Assembly: GCF_024707125.1 (NCBI RefSeq)
Contig: NZ_JANQAH010000011.1
Span: 434,001-498,000, forward strand
Direction of reading: 5' to 3'
DNA from: Devosia sp.
GTDB taxonomy: Bacteria > Pseudomonadota > Alphaproteobacteria > Rhizobiales > Devosiaceae
Length of the DNA stretch: 64,000 nucleotides
Each line of letters begins with the position of its first letter. The first letter of the stretch is position 1. The notes below the pieces were generated by a model. The model worked only from the letters and a program-made list of their open reading frames with translations, was not told the DNA's origin and ran no database searches. Positions 44,104-53,995 of this stretch are shown here, piece by piece. Position numbers and translations under genes: made by a program.

Positions 44104-46164
44104 CTACCCCGCCACGCCATCCTCAATCGGGATCAAATCAGCCAGCCCGCGATCTTCCAGCAGCCCCTTCACATCGGGATCGCGTCCACGGAAGAGACGA
44201 TAGGCCTCCGCATAGTCGCGCGAGCCGCCGGCCGAATAGACATATTTGTAGAGCCTATCCGCAGTTTCCTTGTCGAAAGGATCACCCGCTTCCTCGAAGG
44301 CGCCATAGCCATCGGCATCGAGCACCTCTGACCACAGATAGCTGTAATAGCCGGCCGCATAGCCATCGCCCGAGAAGAGATGCAGGAAATGCGTGCTGGC
44401 ATGGCGCAGCGCGATTTCCTTGGGCATGCCGATATCGTCGAGCGTCTTGCGCTCCAGCGCCGGAATATCCTCGTTCTCGCCAATGATGGCTGAGTGATAG
44501 TCCATGTCGAGGATTGCCGAAGACACGAACTCCACCGTCTCAAAACCCTTATTGGCCTTGCCCGCCGCCGTCATCCTGTCGAGCAGCGCCTGCGGGATAG
44601 GCTCGCCGGTGCGATAATGCACCAGACGCGCCAGCACGGGTTTGGACTCCAGCCAGTGCTCATAAAGCTGCGATGGCAATTCCACGAAATCCCGCACCAC
44701 GCTGGTGCCGGCAATGCGCGGATAGGTGACGTTCGACAAGAGACCATGCAGCCCATGCCCAAACTCATGGAACACTGTCCGCGCCTCGTCGAGCGACAAC
44801 AAGGCGGGCTGCCCCTCAGGCGGCTTGAGGTAGTTGCAGGTATTGACGACAAGCGGAATGACCGCACCGTCGAGCTTGGCCTGCTTGCGGAACGAGGTCA
44901 TCCAGGCGCCACTACGCTTGCCGGCGCGGGCAAAATAATCGCCATAGAAAATGCCGATCGTTTTCCCTTCGCGCTGCACTTCCCAGACGCGCACATCAGG
45001 GTGATAGCCTTCGATATCCTCGCGCGGAACAAAGCTCACGCCGAAGAGCTTTGAGGCCACATGAAACGCGGCCTCCACCACCTTCCACAGTTCGAGATAG
45101 GGCTTGATTTCGTTCTCGTCGAAATCGAAGCGCGCCAGCCGCAGCTTCTCGGCATAGTAGCGCCAGTCCCAGGCGGCGAGTTTGAAATCGCCGCCCTCCT
45201 CGTCGATCAGCCCCTGCAGCGCCACCCGATCGTCAAGCGCTCGCTGCCGGCCCGGCTTCCACACCTGTTCGAGCAGCCCCCGCGCCGCCTTGGGCGTGCC
45301 GGCCATGCTGTCGGCGAGCTTATATGCGGCATAGCTCTCATAGCCGAGCAACTTCGCCTGCTCACCGCGCAACCGCAGGATTTCGCCGATTATGGCGTGA
45401 TTGTCGCTCGCATTGCCATTTGCGCCTCGCGTCACAAAGCCACGCCAGACCTTTTCGCGCACGGCGCGATCCCGCGCAAAATGCAGCACTGGCTCGACGC
45501 TGGAGCGCGACGTGGTCACGGCATAGGGCGCGTTGAGCTTGCGATCCCGCGCCATTTCGGCGGCAGCGGCTCGCGCAAAATCAGGCAGCCCCTCAACCTC
45601 GGTTTCGCTCAAGGCAAAGACCGTGTTCTGCTCATCGGCCAGCACGTTCTGCCCGAATTCCGTGCCGAGCACGGCAAGCCGCTCGACGATCCCGGCAAAG
45701 CGTTCGCGGTCGGCCAGCGACAGTTTCGCCCCCGAACGGACGAAATCGAGGTGGTAGCGCTCCAACACCCGCAACGCCTCGGCATCGAGTCCCAGTTCCG
45801 CGCGCTTTTGATAAAGCGCATCAATCCGCGCAAAGAGCGCGGGATTGAGGAAAATCGCGTTCCAGTGGCGGGCCACAACCGGCGCCAGGTCGCGCTCGAT
45901 GCCCTGCAAGGTCTCATTGGTATTGGCAGACCCAAGCTGGGAGAAAACGAGATCAACCCGATCAAGCTGCGCGCCGCTCCGTTCCAGCGCGACAATCGTG
46001 TTCTCAAAACTCGGTGCATCCGCATCGCCGACAATGGCCGCAATCTCGGCCTCATGCGCCTTCAGCGCCGCCTCATAAGCCGGCTTGAAATGCTCGGTCT
46101 TGATCTCGGCAAAGGGCGGCACGCCAAAGGGCGTCGCCCACTCTTCGAAAAACGGATTGGTCAT
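44104..46164 (-). CDS. M3-family zinc metallopeptidase (peptidyl-dipeptidase Dcp / oligopeptidase A type)
   Basis: 686 residues. The zinc site HEFGHGLH has His466, Glu467 and His470, followed about 25 residues on by the third ligand region (FVELPSQLYEHW). The N-terminal helical part (NPFFEEWATPFGVPPF) is typical of Dcp/PrlC. It hydrolyses short peptides in the cytoplasm or periplasm; no signal peptide, so cytoplasmic. GGAGAG precedes ATG 46164 but lies in a small hairpin CTCTCC-TTTGCA-GGAGAG (46173-46190) that might limit translation. It follows glmS on the same strand, separated by a strong terminator. Confidence 0.95.
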   Translation of the reverse strand: MTNPFFEEWATPFGVPPFAEIKTEHFKPAYEAALKAHEAEIAAIVGDADAPSFENTIVALERSGAQLDRVDLVFSQLGSANTNETLQGIERDLAPVVARHWNAIFLNPALFARIDALYQKRAELGLDAEALRVLERYHLDFVRSGAKLSLADRERFAGIVERLAVLGTEFGQNVLADEQNTVFALSETEVEGLPDFARAAAAEMARDRKLNAPYAVTTSRSSVEPVLHFARDRAVREKVWRGFVTRGANGNASDNHAIIGEILRLRGEQAKLLGYESYAAYKLADSMAGTPKAARGLLEQVWKPGRQRALDDRVALQGLIDEEGGDFKLAAWDWRYYAEKLRLARFDFDENEIKPYLELWKVVEAAFHVASKLFGVSFVPREDIEGYHPDVRVWEVQREGKTIGIFYGDYFARAGKRSGAWMTSFRKQAKLDGAVIPLVVNTCNYLKPPEGQPALLSLDEARTVFHEFGHGLHGLLSNVTYPRIAGTSVVRDFVELPSQLYEHWLESKPVLARLVHYRTGEPIPQALLDRMTAAGKANKGFETVEFVSSAILDMDYHSAIIGENEDIPALERKTLDDIGMPKEIALRHASTHFLHLFSGDGYAAGYYSYLWSEVLDADGYGAFEEAGDPFDKETADRLYKYVYSAGGSRDYAEAYRLFRGRDPDVKGLLEDRGLADLIPIEDGVAG

Positions 46165-46206
46165 ACCAAAGACTCTCCTTTGCAGGAGAGAATGGGATCG
46201 CCGACA

Positions 46207-46234
46207 AAAAGGGACAAGTGCACTTGTCCCTTTT
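46207..46234 (-). terminator. Perfect 28-bp palindrome terminating glmS
   Basis: AAAAGGGACAAGTG (46207-46220) is followed directly by its exact reverse complement (46221-46234). The transcript folds into a long stem ending in a U-run on either strand. It lies 20 bp after the glmS stop and 42 bp before the M3 peptidase start. Confidence 0.85.
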
Positions 46235-46254
46235 GCCGCAAATACTTCCCGGCC

Positions 46255-48081
46255 CTATTCCACCGTCACCGACTTGGCGAGATTGCGCGGTTGGTCCACA
46301 TCGGCGCCGAGATGCGCCGCCGTATGATAGGCCAGCAACTGCACGGCAATCGCCGCCACGATAGGCGCCACGAACGGATGCACCTCCGGCAAAACGATGC
46401 ACTGCTGCGCCATGCCGCCATGCATTTCCGCACCCTTGGGATCGGTCACAAGCACGATGCGCCCGCCCCGCGCGGCTACCTCCTGCATGTTGGAAACGGT
46501 CTTTTCCGAAAGCTCGTCAGATGGCGCAATGACGATGACCGGAATGGTCTCATCGACCAGCGCAATGGGGCCATGCTTGAGTTCCCCCGCCGCATAGCCC
46601 TCGGCATGGATATAAGAGATCTCCTTGAGCTTGAGCGCGCCTTCCAAGGCAATCGGATAGAGCGGCCCCCGCCCAAGGAACAGTGCATCGCTGGCCTTGC
46701 TGATGCTCCTGGCGATCTCGGCAATTTCATCTTCAGCCAACAACGCATTGGCGATGGCACCGGGCAAGGTTTCGAGCGCCGTCACCAGCTCTTCCCCCTT
46801 GCCACTATCCAACACGCCACGCGCCCGGCCTGCCACAACCGATAGACAGGCGAGCGTCGTCAGCTGCGTCGTAAACGCCTTGGTGGAAGCAACCCCGATT
46901 TCCGGCCCGCACCGCAGCGGAAACACCGACTTGGACTCGCGGGCAATGGTCGATTCTTCGACATTGACGACGCTGGCGATGTGCTGGCCATTCGCCGCGC
47001 AATAGCGCAAGGCCGCCAAGGTATCGGCCGTCTCACCCGATTGCGAAATAAACAGCGCCAGCCCCTCGGGCGCCAATGGCGGTTGCCTATAGCGGAATTC
47101 GGAACCCACATCGATATCGACCGGCAGGCGCGCATAGCGCTCGAACCAGTACTTGCCGACCACACCTGCTAGATAAGCCGTACCACAGGCCGAAACCGTC
47201 ATCCGCGAGAGATCTGCAAAATCGAAGGAGAGCGGGTCCTGCACCGCCAGCGTCCGCGCACCACGATCGACGAACCGGCCAATGACCCGCGAAACCGCAT
47301 CCGGCTGCTCATGAATTTCCTTGAGCATGAAGTGGCGATAGGGCCCCTTCTCGACGATATTGGACGAGGCATTGGTCTGGTGCACCACGCGGTTGACATT
47401 GGAACCCTCGCGGCTGCGGATCGCCGCCTGGCCCGGCGTCACGACGGCCCAGTCCCCTTCCTCGAGGTAGGTCACCTTATCGGTAAAGAGCGACAGGGCC
47501 AGCGCATCCGAACCCAGGAACATTTCCCCATCGCCATAGCCCACCGCCAGCGGCGAACCCTGACGCGCTGCGACCAACATCTGCTCCTCACCGTGGAAGA
47601 GGAAAACCAGTGCAAACGCCCCCTGCAGTTTCGACACGGTCGCCTGAACGGCGGCCACCGGCGATAGACCCAGATCCATCCACCGCGTCGCCATCATGGC
47701 CACCACTTCGCTATCGGTCTGAGTCAGCGGCAGATAGCCATCGGCCGCCAATTCCACCAGCAGTGAGCGATAGTTTTCGATGATCCCATTGTGTACCACG
47801 GCGACGCGCGGCGTCGCATGCGGATGGGCGTTGAGTTCGGTCGGCGCACCATGCGTTGCCCAGCGCGTGTGCCCGATCCCGATCGTGCCCGCCAAGGGAT
47901 CAAGGGTAAGCTTATTGGCAAGGTTGACCAATTTTCCAGGGGCGCGTCGGCGCTGGATTTCGCCGTGGTCGAGGGTCGCAATTCCGGCGCTGTCATAGCC
48001 CCGATATTCGAGCTGCGCCAAGGCGCTGACCAGGCGATCGGCCACCGGCTTGCAGCCGGCAATTCCAACGATTCCGCACAT
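46255..48081 (-). CDS. glmS: Glutamine--fructose-6-phosphate aminotransferase (isomerizing)
   Basis: 608 residues from ATG 48081 with GGGAG upstream; the longer frame to 48141 is rejected because the nucleophile must be Cys2 (MCGIVGIAG). The N-terminal glutaminase domain (about 1-235) has GHTRWATHG and HNGIIENY. The two SIS domains bind fructose 6-phosphate (FISQSGETADTLAAL, RGPLYPIALEGALKLKEISY). It makes glucosamine 6-phosphate, the first step to UDP-GlcNAc for peptidoglycan and LPS. It also supplies the hexosamine precursor for the Pel-type polymer locus upstream; that link is inference. No glmM or glmU nearby. Confidence 0.97.
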   Translation of the reverse strand: MCGIVGIAGCKPVADRLVSALAQLEYRGYDSAGIATLDHGEIQRRRAPGKLVNLANKLTLDPLAGTIGIGHTRWATHGAPTELNAHPHATPRVAVVHNGIIENYRSLLVELAADGYLPLTQTDSEVVAMMATRWMDLGLSPVAAVQATVSKLQGAFALVFLFHGEEQMLVAARQGSPLAVGYGDGEMFLGSDALALSLFTDKVTYLEEGDWAVVTPGQAAIRSREGSNVNRVVHQTNASSNIVEKGPYRHFMLKEIHEQPDAVSRVIGRFVDRGARTLAVQDPLSFDFADLSRMTVSACGTAYLAGVVGKYWFERYARLPVDIDVGSEFRYRQPPLAPEGLALFISQSGETADTLAALRYCAANGQHIASVVNVEESTIARESKSVFPLRCGPEIGVASTKAFTTQLTTLACLSVVAGRARGVLDSGKGEELVTALETLPGAIANALLAEDEIAEIARSISKASDALFLGRGPLYPIALEGALKLKEISYIHAEGYAAGELKHGPIALVDETIPVIVIAPSDELSEKTVSNMQEVAARGGRIVLVTDPKGAEMHGGMAQQCIVLPEVHPFVAPIVAAIAVQLLAYHTAAHLGADVDQPRNLAKSVTVE

Positions 48082-48160
48082 CTTTGTCTCCCTGGGAGAT
48101 GAGGCTGTGCTCAGGCTAGGCGGGGTTGTTTGCCCCGGCATTGATGGCAGTCAACGCCGG

Positions 48161-48195
48161 AAACACAAATGCCCGGCGTGGGGGTTGCCGGGCAT
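48161..48195 (-). terminator. Rho-independent terminator of the giant RTX gene
   Basis: On the minus strand ATGCCCGGC (48195-48187) pairs with GCCGGGCAT (48177-48169) and runs into TTGTGTTT. A second 8-bp hairpin, CGATGACG-TGGGGG-CGTCATCG, sits at 48201-48222, between it and the stop codon at 48231. Confidence 0.85.
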
Positions 48196-48230
48196 CTGCG
48201 CGATGACGTGGGGGCGTCATCGAAAGGGGG

Positions 48231-51200
48231 TCACAGGATAAAGTCGCCAACCCCCAATTGAATGAGACCGGTCAGCTCGACTTGGAAATCGGCGACGCGA
48301 TCGCCGTTCATGTCGCCGAGCACAATGGTCTTGTCGTTCGTCGTCCCCGCCGGGTCCTCCACCCGCCACTGCAATTGGCCCCGAACCCCAGTGAACGCCG
48401 CCCCTTGCGGGGCAAGGAAGGAAAAGGCCTGATTGCCCAGCAGCAGCGTATTGGCGTCGATGGCCGAGAAGTCGAACTTGTCCTGGCCGGGCGTGAAGTC
48501 GGTAATGACATCGCGCGTCGTGGTCGTATTGCCCATTTCCGAGGTGGCGGTGAAGATGAAGGTGTCGTTGTCGGCACCGCCCGTCATCACGTCGCGCCCG
48601 GTCCCGCCGGTGAGACGGTCGGCACCAACCCCGCCGACAAGTGTATCGGCGCCACCCATGCCGAGCAGGATATCGGCGCCGACCCCGCCATCGAGAACGT
48701 TGGCGGCCGAAGAACCGGTAATGGTATCGGCACCCGAACCACCCGTGACATTTTCGATGGTCGCGAGAATGTCGCTGCCGGTCTGGCTGCTTGAGGCGGT
48801 GCCATTGGTCAGGTTCACCGTCGCTGCGGCCGTGGTGCCGGACAGGTCATACCGATCCGTCCCGCCATTGCCGGTATAGCGATCATTGCCGTCCGAGAGC
48901 GTGGCAAAGAAAACGTCATTCCCGTCACCACCACCCGCGATATCATTGCCCTCATCGCCATAGATCGTGTCATTGCCGGCCCCGCCCGAGATCGTATCCC
49001 CGCCGGCAAGGCCCCGATAGGTATCGGCCGTGGCCCGCGCGGCCAGATTGTCCACGCCGGCCGTACCCATGATCGTGTTGGACGGCAGCAGATCCATCGC
49101 TGCGGTGCCCTGGGCCAGCTTCGTGCCGTTTGTCGCGGTATAGCTGAAAGTGACCCCGGTATCGTTGTTGGCTGGCGGCGTATAGGTCCACTGCCCGCTG
49201 CCAAGCGCCACAAGGGTGCCAATCGATGCGGTGAGCGAATTGATCGTCACCGTACCGGTGATCCCGCCCCCGACAAGCTCGGCCGTGGTGATCGTACGCG
49301 CGGTATTGGCCATCAGCGGCGTCAGCGTCGTATTGGCGAGCACATCGACCACCTGGGTCGTGGGCGCCGAGAAGATCGTCTCGGTGGTGAGGCTGCCATC
49401 GCGATAGGACACGGCGACCCGGACCAGTTGGTCCGCATCCGCCTGCACCAGGCGATAGGTTGCGGCCGTCGCCCCGGCGATATTGGTGAACACCGTGCCA
49501 TTGCCGCGCTGCCATTGGTAGGTGAAGGCGCCGAGCCCATCCGGGTCCGCGATCAGCGCAGTGCCCGCACTCAGAAGCACGTTTTCGACAGCCGATCCGG
49601 CAACCGTTGGCGCACCGGTCGGCGCTTCGTTGACGTTGACCACCGTGAGCACGATGGCCTTGGACAGGCTCAGGGGCCCGTCGGTCGCCGTCAAGGTCAT
49701 GGCAATGGTTGCGCCCGCCTCGAAATTGACCGCCTGTCCCGCCTTGAGATAGAGCGCGCCGGTCGAGGCATCGATCTCGAAGCGGGCATCAGAGACCGTC
49801 ACCACATTCATGCGCAGCAACGGGTCGGTATCGGGGTCAATCACCGCCAGATCGGCAATCTTGGTCCGCGCGGCCGTGTTCTCCGGCAGGGCCACCTGGT
49901 TGGAAACAACGATATCAGTGGGCGCCCGATTGATCGGAACCTGCCGCAAGGCAACCGTGTGGCTGCCGATGGCGCCAAGATCGAGCGTGAGGATATCGCC
50001 CGTCTGGCCGACGATCGTCGCGCCGGTCGCCTGATAGGTAAAGCCGACGGTCTGCTTGAGATCGATTGTAATGCGCCCTTCCCCGGCAATGGTGAAGTCG
50101 AGATTGGTGCCGTCACCCGTCAGGCTCACGAGCTGGGCACGCGAACCGATCGAAGTGATGTGGGTGACGTCGTCCACACTCGTTCCCAGCTGCACAGTGA
50201 AGGTGCCGCCATCAGCATCGAGGAAGACGCTGTCGGCATCATAGGCGTACCAGTTGGTGACCGACTTGATCACCTTGCCGGCAAGGTCATCGAGATTGAG
50301 CGCAAACGTACCCAATTGGCCCTGCTGGGGCGTGGCGTGCATGGTGATCACGTCACCAGCGACACTGAAGCCGAAATCGGTGCGCTCAAATGCTTTTATG
50401 CGCGCCGCCAGATCGGCCAGTGTCACGAATTCAGTGCCGGCGGCATGGGCCGCGGCGATGAAATTGGTGAACATCGCTGCGGTATAGGGCGAGGTCTGGC
50501 CCTCATCCAGCGACCAGGCAGTCACGCCATAGTCGTGCCAGGGCCAGACGACGATGGGCATGTCGGAATTGGCGGTGAGCTGAGCCCATTCGGCCGCCCA
50601 CTTTGCCTCGGCCTGCTCGACGGTCAGCCCCAGCCATCCCATCAGGGTAAAGTCAAAGGACATGTTTGGGGCAATATAGACCTGGCCATCGGCGCCCGGC
50701 GCCAGATAGCCGATGGCCCCCGGATAGCCGGCGCCAAGCATGGAAGCCCCGCCAGAGAGATAGTCGTAATACTGGATGATCTGCTGGGCCGGCAGCAATT
50801 GCTCGGGCATGCCGGGCACAGCCGCGCCACCAACCGAATAGCCAAGATTGGCCTCCAGCACCGCACGGGCTGTAGCGAACTGGAAGGTGTAGGTCGCCTC
50901 AAGGAAGGCCTTCGAGGTCGCATCGAGTGCGCTCGGATTGGGCGCCGCGAGCACCTGGGCCAGCTTGGCATTGACCTGGGCCAGCGTCATCGAGGCCAGC
51001 GCCTCCCCGACAATGCCGGGGCCACCCGGCCTTGCGGCATATTGAGCGATACGCTGATCCAGCAGCGCCTGCGTCAGGACATTGGGCAGCAGGAAATTAG
51101 TGTCTTCAGGGTGCGTATAGGAGTGCGACCCGATCTCGTTCCCCATGGCGCGCATGGCGTCGTAATACTGCGATGAGATGAGCCAGTTGGTTTCCTGGTC

Positions 51201-53987
51201 GGGCGGATTGAAGCCGACATTGACGTAATAGGAGCCAACGAAATTGTAGTCGGTCTTCCACTGCTGCAGGAAGGGCAGCATAGCGTCATAGATGCCACCG
51301 TCGACGTCAAAGCTCTCCTGGCTCTGGTCCATGTCGTTGCGTGAAGCAAAGAGCGAAGTGTTCCGCGTCATATTCAACGACACGGTCGGACCAGCCACCT
51401 CTTCATTGACCCAGTCTATGGCCTGACCCAGCAGGTTAAGGTCACCCAGCAGCGCATCAGTCGAGAAATGCACATTGCGGCTGCCGGTAACCGTGCCCAG
51501 CACGGCGCCATGGGTCGTTCCATTGACCACCTGCTCGGCAATCACGCTGACAGAACCCGCAGTGGGATTGGCGGCCGAGAAATACGACGTCGCCGCCCCG
51601 GTATAGGTATGAATGGCGCCGTTCGCGCCATAGCCCTCGGTAATGGCGTGGCCCGTCGGAGTGGCCTCGATATTGACCGTTACCCCGCTCTCCCCACCCG
51701 TACGGTTGAGCCCGAACAGCGTCTGCATGCGCTCATAGGCATTGTTGGGCAGGCTCGCATTGGCGGCGTCATTGGTCATGAAGTCGCCGGCCGCGATGAG
51801 CGAAACGTCGTACTGGTACACAAGCTTGGTCAGCACATCGTAGATGGCCTGGTGATTGGCCGGCACGTTGCGGAACGAGGGAAACACGATCGCGTCGTAG
51901 TTGACCATCTTGGAGAGGTCGGCGAGATCGGCCTCGGATACGAGATCGAAGGGAATGCCGGCCGCCATGGCCTGGCTCTGCGCCGCCATGACCAATTGGG
52001 TATAAGCCATCGGGCTGAAATAGTTGTTGGCCGTGGTCTGCGAAAAGACGATGGCGATCTTGTTGCCGGTATCAGTCACCGCCGGCAACGAGGCCGGATC
52101 GTAAACCGTATAGGCGGGCGAGAGATAATTGGCCGGCAGGAAAACGCTGTCATTGACGTCGGCAAGAATGCTGACCGAGGTGACCGCGGCGCCAATCATC
52201 GTCTTGGGCACGGCAAATTCGATCGTCTTCCCATCCGGCCCCAACTTGTAGTCGATGGCCCCGACCAGAGTCTGCCCGGCCGTACCGCTATAGAGGCGTG
52301 CCACCCCGTCCGAGCCGATATTGACGTTGAACTCGGCGCCCCCGGCAAAGCCGAAGACCTGCGTACCGGTGGCCGCATTGCCATCAGTATTGAGCCAGAA
52401 GGTCGTATTCGGCCCGATGGCAACGGCACTCTTGAAGCCGAAGGTGAATTGGCCGTCGCTATATTGGCCATAGAACTCATGGCCATCGACCGTCGTCATC
52501 GGCGTTTCAAGCCGCTGGCTGGCCGTCCATTCCGTCAGCACACCATCGAACTGGCTCGGCGGGATCGAAGCCGGATCAACCAGCGTATAGCCGCCATTGG
52601 CATAGGTGGTCGGCAGGAAGACCGAATTGTTGACATCGGCCAGAAGGGTGATCGCCGTAACAGAAGCGCCGATCAGGCTGCGGGGGACGGCAAATTCCAT
52701 GCTCATGCCATCCGGGGCAACTTTGTGATCGATCTGGCCGACCAGGGTCTGGCCATCGGCGCCGCTATAGAGCCGGGCAACTCCGTCCGCTCCGATATTG
52801 ACGTTGAATTCCGCCCCGCCGGCAAAGCCGAAGATCTGGTGGCCGGTGGCGACATTGGCATCGGTATTGAGCCAGAAGGTCGTGTTCTGCCCAATGGCAA
52901 CGGCACTCTTGAGCGCAAAGACAAACTTGTCCTCGCTCACGGTGCCATAGAGCTCATAGCCCGCAACAACGCCGGCGCCGGTATCAAGCCGCTGCGCCGC
53001 CGTCCATTCGGTGAGCAGGCCATCATAGGGTCCGGGGGGCACCACCACTGGTGTTGTCAGCACATAGCCACCGCTCGAATAGCTGGGCGGCAGGAAGACG
53101 GAATTGTTGATATCGGCGAGGATCACGACGCTGTTTACCGCCGGCCCGAGCAGGGCCTTGGGTACAGAAAACTCCATGCTGAGCCCGCCCGAGGCTATCT
53201 TGTAGTCGAGCGTTGCAACCAGCGTCTGACCGTCGGCCCCGCTATAGAGTCGCGCGACGCCATCCGCCCCGATATTGACGTTGAATTCCGCGCCGCCAGC
53301 AAAGCCCCAGATCTGGTAGCCCGTCGCGGTATTGTTGTCGGTATTGAGCCAGAAGGTGGTGTTCGGCCCGATCGGCACCGCGCTTTTGAGCCCGAAGACG
53401 AAGCTGTCGTCCGCCACCTTGCCATAGAGCTCATAGCCCGCAACGGTCTTTCCCGGCACATTGTCGAGGCGCTGATCCACGGTCCATTCGGTCAGCAGGC
53501 CATCAAAGACGCTCGGCGCCGGCGTCGTGATCGTATAGGCCGCCTGGGTATAGTCGGCTGGCAGGAAGACGGTATTGTTGATGTCGGCCATGATGCCGAC
53601 GCTCGATATGCTCGCCCCCAAAAGGCTCTTGGGCAGGGCGATCTCCAGCACCCGGCGGTCAGCGCTCATCGCATAGGTGAGATCACCGACCAGGGTCTGC
53701 CCATCGGCCCCCGTATAGAGCCGGGGCACGCCATTGGCGCCGAAATTGACATTGAACTCGGCACCCGCCGCAAAACCCCAGACCTTGTAGCCGGTATTGA
53801 TATTGGCATCGGTATTGAGCCAAAGCGTCGAGGTTGCGCCAATCGCCTGGGGCGAACTGAGGGCGAAGTAGAAAACGTCCCCTTCCAGCCGTCCATAGAG
53901 GGCATAGCCGGCAATGGTGGTGGCGGCGGTTTCCAGCCGGTCGTCAGCCGTCCAGTCGAGAAGTGCTCCGTCAAGAACAATGGCCAT
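48231..53987 (-). CDS. Giant RTX exoprotein: four CBM-like repeats, PelA-like deacetylase module, RTX tail
   Basis: 1918 residues. Four homologous blocks of about 158 residues (1-158, 159-318, 319-478, 479-638), each opening DGxLxEWT and holding FWLNTD and GGAEFNVN, look like CBM9/DOMON-type sugar binding. Residues about 640-860 form a Rossmann-like domain (KIAIVFSQ, NYDAIVFPS). Residues about 868-1200 form a polysaccharide deacetylase-like domain with His955/His959 in GSHSYTHPED and candidate Asp near 885-896. A cadherin-like domain (about 1355-1455), an Ig-like domain, and RTX nonapeptides (GGAGNDTIYGDEGNDIAGGG, about 1664-1810) follow. No signal peptide, so type I secretion is expected; that system is not in the window. 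The Rossmann-plus-deacetylase pair matches the back half of PelA. The TAGGAA site overlaps the stop of the TPR gene, so it is coupled to it. Confidence 0.9.
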   Translation of the reverse strand: MAIVLDGALLDWTADDRLETAATTIAGYALYGRLEGDVFYFALSSPQAIGATSTLWLNTDANINTGYKVWGFAAGAEFNVNFGANGVPRLYTGADGQTLVGDLTYAMSADRRVLEIALPKSLLGASISSVGIMADINNTVFLPADYTQAAYTITTPAPSVFDGLLTEWTVDQRLDNVPGKTVAGYELYGKVADDSFVFGLKSAVPIGPNTTFWLNTDNNTATGYQIWGFAGGAEFNVNIGADGVARLYSGADGQTLVATLDYKIASGGLSMEFSVPKALLGPAVNSVVILADINNSVFLPPSYSSGGYVLTTPVVVPPGPYDGLLTEWTAAQRLDTGAGVVAGYELYGTVSEDKFVFALKSAVAIGQNTTFWLNTDANVATGHQIFGFAGGAEFNVNIGADGVARLYSGADGQTLVGQIDHKVAPDGMSMEFAVPRSLIGASVTAITLLADVNNSVFLPTTYANGGYTLVDPASIPPSQFDGVLTEWTASQRLETPMTTVDGHEFYGQYSDGQFTFGFKSAVAIGPNTTFWLNTDGNAATGTQVFGFAGGAEFNVNIGSDGVARLYSGTAGQTLVGAIDYKLGPDGKTIEFAVPKTMIGAAVTSVSILADVNDSVFLPANYLSPAYTVYDPASLPAVTDTGNKIAIVFSQTTANNYFSPMAYTQLVMAAQSQAMAAGIPFDLVSEADLADLSKMVNYDAIVFPSFRNVPANHQAIYDVLTKLVYQYDVSLIAAGDFMTNDAANASLPNNAYERMQTLFGLNRTGGESGVTVNIEATPTGHAITEGYGANGAIHTYTGAATSYFSAANPTAGSVSVIAEQVVNGTTHGAVLGTVTGSRNVHFSTDALLGDLNLLGQAIDWVNEEVAGPTVSLNMTRNTSLFASRNDMDQSQESFDVDGGIYDAMLPFLQQWKTDYNFVGSYYVNVGFNPPDQETNWLISSQYYDAMRAMGNEIGSHSYTHPEDTNFLLPNVLTQALLDQRIAQYAARPGGPGIVGEALASMTLAQVNAKLAQVLAAPNPSALDATSKAFLEATYTFQFATARAVLEANLGYSVGGAAVPGMPEQLLPAQQIIQYYDYLSGGASMLGAGYPGAIGYLAPGADGQVYIAPNMSFDFTLMGWLGLTVEQAEAKWAAEWAQLTANSDMPIVVWPWHDYGVTAWSLDEGQTSPYTAAMFTNFIAAAHAAGTEFVTLADLAARIKAFERTDFGFSVAGDVITMHATPQQGQLGTFALNLDDLAGKVIKSVTNWYAYDADSVFLDADGGTFTVQLGTSVDDVTHITSIGSRAQLVSLTGDGTNLDFTIAGEGRITIDLKQTVGFTYQATGATIVGQTGDILTLDLGAIGSHTVALRQVPINRAPTDIVVSNQVALPENTAARTKIADLAVIDPDTDPLLRMNVVTVSDARFEIDASTGALYLKAGQAVNFEAGATIAMTLTATDGPLSLSKAIVLTVVNVNEAPTGAPTVAGSAVENVLLSAGTALIADPDGLGAFTYQWQRGNGTVFTNIAGATAATYRLVQADADQLVRVAVSYRDGSLTTETIFSAPTTQVVDVLANTTLTPLMANTARTITTAELVGGGITGTVTINSLTASIGTLVALGSGQWTYTPPANNDTGVTFSYTATNGTKLAQGTAAMDLLPSNTIMGTAGVDNLAARATADTYRGLAGGDTISGGAGNDTIYGDEGNDIAGGGDGNDVFFATLSDGNDRYTGNGGTDRYDLSGTTAAATVNLTNGTASSSQTGSDILATIENVTGGSGADTITGSSAANVLDGGVGADILLGMGGADTLVGGVGADRLTGGTGRDVMTGGADNDTFIFTATSEMGNTTTTRDVITDFTPGQDKFDFSAIDANTLLLGNQAFSFLAPQGAAFTGVRGQLQWRVEDPAGTTNDKTIVLGDMNGDRVADFQVELTGLIQLGVGDFIL

Positions 53988-53995
53988 AATGGTTC

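Noticed and set aside
52100-53987. Possible assembly duplication of the four 158-residue blocks
   Set aside because: The four copies differ at many codons and residues, so they are diverged domains and not an assembly artefact.
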